From positions 10,219,700 to 10,283,699 of the forward strand of contig OW285191.1 in the NCBI GenBank assembly GCA_935421135.1: 64,000 nt of DNA, written 5' to 3'. The notes beneath the pieces are model-generated. The model was not told the DNA's origin, did not search any database, and saw only the letters and a program-made list of their open reading frames with translations. Below, piece by piece: positions 60,801 through 64,000 of the stretch (position 1 is its first letter; every line of letters begins with the position of its first letter). The DNA is from Bugulina stolonifera. Taxonomy: Eukaryota > Bryozoa > Gymnolaemata > Cheilostomatida > Bugulidae. A program made the translations under genes and the position numbers.

Positions 60801-63719
60801 CACAGCAGTGGAACGACGCACAGCAGTGGAACGACGCCTAGCAGCAATATTTAGCCCAGCAGTAGAATAAAACCCAGCAGTAACACTTGGCTCAGCAGTG
60901 AAACGACGCCCAGCAGTAATACCTAGCCCAGCAGTGGAACGAAGTCCAGCAGTGGAGCGACGCCCAGCAGTAATATCTGGCCCAGCAGTATTATCTGGCC
61001 TAGCAGTAGAATAAAGCCCAGCAGTAACACCGGGCCCAGCGGTTGAATGACGCTCAGCATCGGAACGAGGCCCAGCAGTGGGACGAAGCTCAGCAGTGAA
61101 ACGATGCCCAGCAGTAATATCTGGCCCAGCAGTAGAATAAAACCCAGCGGTAACACTTGGCTCAGCAGTGAAATGACGCCCAGCAGTAACACCTGGCCCA
61201 GCAGTGGAATGAAGCCCAGCAGTAACACTAGGTCCAGCAGTAACACCAGGCCCAGCGGTAGAACGAGGCCCAGCAGTGGAAACAGGCCTAGCAGATTGAA
61301 CTGAACTGTGGAGGTCGGGAAGCACAGAAGGTGAAGAATCAGAGAATACAAAAGCTGGAGTAGTAGAGGGTGCAGGAGCTGAAGGGGTAGAGAATAGACT
61401 AGGTGGAAGTGTAGGGAATAAAGAAGTCAGAAGATTAGAAATCATGGGTGTTTGAGGAGTTGAGACCACAGGAGTCGAAGGTGCAGGGAATATACCAAAA
61501 GGGTTTACTGAAGTATTCCATGTCTCTAAATCTAAAATAAACAAATATAGTTTTAAAGCCATGCCACACAGTAGCATAGAAAATATAGATAAAACATTTC
61601 ATAACGACTGCAATCCAAAGTAAAGACTAAATAGTTTGGGAGCATTACTGAATCACTATTTCTTCTGGCAAAATATAAAACCAGCGAATAGAGACTGCAA
61701 TTGCTTGTGCAAATTGAAACCAGCTATGATTATCATGGTCATTATCAAAACAACAGTTAAAAAGATGCAAGACGCTCTCTCCTGCGTTCTTTATTATACT
61801 GCTGTGAATTCTTTAGACAAGAAAATCTTTTCTAGGAATCCATGTGCAACATGTTTATTTAATAAAATAGCATATGCTGTGATAGCCCTTGAAGTTGTCT
61901 TCTCTCGATATTGAAGCATATGAGGAGGAGACAACTTCTTATCGTCATACAGTTTTTTGGCAATTTATGCTTTTATTGCTATTGAGTTCTTGGATTAACA
62001 GCCAAAGAAAAAATTTGATACGATTTATTACTATGATATGTAAACTTCTCAGTCAGCGCTTACCGCTATCAGAAATTGGACCATACACCCAGCCTCCTTC
62101 TGACTTTACTTTGTCTGATATGAATACACTCAATATTGAGCTAGATTTGCCTCTTATCGTTCTTAACCCCTTTCCACAAAACTTTCCTAGCAGTTCCATA
62201 GAAGCACCATCATAAAACTGCATGTAGGTTAAATGTAAAATTTATCAACATCTCATTCACAGCAAGTAAACCAAATAAACATTATTAGTTACATGTTCAC
62301 AAATACGTACATGCTTAGCTCATAATAATGTTTGATTTTGCTACTATCCATTTATTGAAAGATTATAGCTAAATCTGCCTACCATGCCGGGATCATAATT
62401 AACTTTTTTTCACATAAAACATTAACCTTAGCTAAAAATTGCATCACCCTTTTTATGAATTCCTATAAGATATTTCTGAAGGTGACTCACTTTAAAATTA
62501 ATGGCCACATCATGTGTAAAATGTTACATCTTAGATAAATTGTAGACTTACTGCCAGGTAATCGTAACCACAAGAATTCCCAGATGACTCAACACCAAAG
62601 AGTTCCACCCCTATATTTAGAGTGGCATCAGGGATAGAGATTTTCTGCACACACACCACATCGCTCGGGTAGGTGAGTGGAAAATTTGGTGATGAATGAA
62701 TCAAGTTGAATCGTTGGTCTAGCGCACCTGGACATCTCTCAGCTGCAAGTCCATTAACACTATTGTATTATTGTAATGCATTATGGTACATCGAATAGCC
62801 TTTCCATCCCATATATGGTAAACATATGATGGCTAATAGTTGTAGCTCTTATTAATATCATAGCAAACTGTCCGAATACTACCATGTAATTAGCGACAGA
62901 AAAATTCTGAGTAGAACAAAAGTTATAATGCCGTGGTTTTCAACCTTGACGCAATTTTAATAGCTCTTCATGTAAACTATGCCTGTTTATCTCTTGGCCA
63001 CATTTTCTAGTCTTTTGTAACAGTAATGCTACTAGCTTCAGATATAAATATTTTAAGACTCAAAGATCTATCAAAGTCTCCCTTATTCTACTGCAACTAA
63101 TTATATAGTCACAAATATCGTAAAACTCACTGTGCCATTTAACCTCCCAGTCATAGTAGGGAGCAGATCCAGCTGGTTCAAAGACAACCTTGACCTTGCT
63201 AGACGGCACATAAATCAACCTGTCTCGATTGTTACACTCCTTGGCCAAAAGGAACCCCATTCGCTCTTCAAAAAACTGAAGTAACACATTGGAAGCACTG
63301 ATAACTGCAAGAGACATATGTGATCACATAGATACAAGTTTATTGCACATTATGCACATTATATGTACACTTTGGCTAGAGAATGACTTACTAACAACTT
63401 GACCAAGTTAAAATATTTTTGCAACTATCGCGGCAATAAAAATGCTTTCATTGCAGTTAACATTGCCATTAACATTATTGCGGATGGAATAATACTTTAG
63501 CACTCACACTTAAGCAGTAAGTTTGGTTCTCTATGTGCATGTTTGTTAGCTCAATAACCATGATATCATCTGGGTGTACAAGTTCGATCGTCCATGTACA
63601 GGTAGGGCTAATGCCATAGTGATTCACCATATCATTCCACGAATCCTGTAGCTGGAGAACACCTGTAGCGCCCACGCTATGACCTCTACATTCATTCAAC
63701 TCTATATTGTATATCGCAT
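48843..63719 (-). CDS. CUB-domain protein with hexapeptide-repeat mucin region; 5' end beyond right edge
   Basis: Visible exons: 63508-63719, 63131-63275, 62552-62742, 62064-62217, 60620-61531, 59934-59963, 49675-49850, 48843-49010. All phases agree. Three CUB domains are each split over two exons: exons 63508/63131 (NECRG..CTWTIEL..YC), 62552/62064 (ERCPG..FYDG..KFCGKG) and 49675/48843 (AECGKF..FYDG..LCGVG). A 304-aa Ser/Thr/Pro/Ala-rich exon (60620-61531) ends in tandem hexapeptides (STAGRR, VTAGPD) and should be mucin-like. The last exon ends PYRNVVYY then TAA. The first visible exon starts in phase 1, so at least one upstream exon with the signal peptide is missing. The 10.1-kb intron at 49851-59933 may hide exons I did not recognise. 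The organisation parallels the four-CUB neighbour, so tandem duplication and shuffling are likely. Confidence 0.82.
49414..49609. repeat. Compound pentanucleotide microsatellite with changing motif
   Basis: A 5-bp period is held for nearly 200 bp while the unit changes: CACTA/CACTG, then ACATT, then CGTCA (49474-49510), a short GGTTAC step, then GTTGC (49522-49570), then ATATT (to 49605). It lies in the intron between the last two exons of the CUB gene. Confidence 0.95.
49994..50083. repeat. Direct duplication of about 43 bp
   Basis: AGAGCCATTGAAAGAGAGTT..CCTATAGGCCATAT occurs twice in tandem in the long intron of the right-hand CUB gene. Confidence 0.9.
53339..53584. mobile_element. MITE with GAAAAAGACAGTTT / AACGGTCTTTTTC termini
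   Basis: The ends are imperfect inverted repeats and the interior carries GTGTAGATTACATTTAGAAG. A related copy in the same orientation lies at about 56648-56840 (AAAAGACAGTTCCAG..GGAACTGTCTTTTTCC). Both are in the long CUB-gene intron. No target duplication resolved. Confidence 0.7.
54778..55753. mobile_element. Non-autonomous hAT element (976 bp), TSD GTCATGAC
   Basis: Ends CAGGGGTGGGA and the complementary TCCCACCCCTG are inverted repeats. The 8-bp GTCATGAC flanks both sides (54770-54777 and 55754-55761). Subterminal inverted words such as AATAGAG..CTATT occur near each end. There is no transposase ORF. It lies in the long intron of the right-hand CUB gene. Confidence 0.92.
56246..56386. 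repeat. 29-bp minisatellite, 5 copies
   Basis: GGAGCTAGCAGTGACTCTCA followed by GTCAGATTC repeats at 29-bp spacing from 56246; the last copy is shortened. Confidence 0.93.
56648..56842. mobile_element. Second copy of the AAAAAGACAGTT MITE
   Basis: Shares the termini and the internal GTGTAGATTACATTTATTAG segment with 53339-53584. Confidence 0.7.
57290..57660. repeat. Degenerate (ACT)n-rich trinucleotide region
   Basis: ACT/ACTACT runs interrupted by other sequence across about 370 bp, in the long CUB-gene intron. No splice-supported exon is seen in it. Confidence 0.6.
60655..61290. repeat. 18-bp coding VNTR inside the mucin-like exon
   Basis: CCCAGCAGTGGAACGACG-type 18-bp units repeat about 35 times on the plus strand. 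On the coding (minus) strand each unit encodes a hexapeptide such as STAGRR, STAGPD or VTAGPS. Frame is kept throughout, so the repeat is under coding constraint. Confidence 0.93.
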
Positions 63720-64000
63720 CTGAAATGATATGTATGTTGAATAATAATTATGTAACTTTTATAGCTATTTTGCACTTAATAGTTTAGCATATCTTTAGGT
63801 AGATACACTTACATGTACATCAGTATTAGCAGTAGATACAAATGAGCTGGGCGCACTACCTCTCCACTTCTAAACTTGTAACGCTGACTGACTAATATAC
63901 AGTAAAAAGCTACACATACAATGTACTTGTAGATCATAATATTATGGTTTGAAAACATTAGACCAGACTTACAATGTAACATAAATGCAGATGTACATGT

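Noticed and set aside
60569..61351. Leu-Leu-Gly and Ser-Ser-Gly repeat frames beside the mucin exon
   Set aside because: Alternative-frame readings of the 18-bp VNTR; only the STAG frame joins neighbouring exons in phase.

Overview
The window is an intron-rich, AT-rich animal genome segment. It has GT-AG introns with consistent phases and secreted or extracellular multidomain proteins (M12B protease prodomain, CUB, WSC, PAN). It is crowded with short non-autonomous DNA transposons and micro/minisatellites. No vertebrate or insect hallmarks are visible. An early-branching marine invertebrate, perhaps a sponge, is my best guess, but it is an inference. No species can be named from the sequence alone.

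Layout: (1) 1-8661, minus strand: N-terminal part of an ADAM/ADAMTS-type (M12B) metalloprotease; the catalytic centre lies beyond the left edge. (2) 8.7-12.1 kb: intergenic, with three hAT-type elements. (3) 12141-24478, minus: intact 8-exon phytanoyl-CoA-dioxygenase-like (PhyH) gene A, whose introns hold a TTAA-flanked 2.9-kb element, hAT elements, a Ty3/gypsy pol fragment and a hexanucleotide array. (4) 25.7-26.2 kb: hAT MITE. (5) 27494-32435, minus: PhyH paralogue B with the same exon plan but a 20-nt loss and frameshift in exon 2, probably a recent pseudogene. (6) 33978-40653, plus: secreted WSC / propeller-like / PAN protein. A 3.56-kb Polinton/Maverick derivative sits 17 bp inside its second intron. 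(7) 41502-48082, minus: complete 12-exon gene for a secreted four-CUB protein with a mucin-like linker. (8) 48843-63719 and beyond, minus: a second CUB gene with three CUBs in the window and a hexapeptide VNTR mucin exon, running off the right edge.

The WSC/PAN and CUB proteins look like extracellular adhesion or lectin-like molecules. The protease could act in the same extracellular space, but no functional linkage is demonstrated. The PhyH pair is a tandem duplication with conserved intron positions, 5'UTR introns and a probable gene-conversion tract over exon 6. All exon coordinates come from manual reading of splice sites and phase agreement; UTR ends and promoters are largely unresolved.
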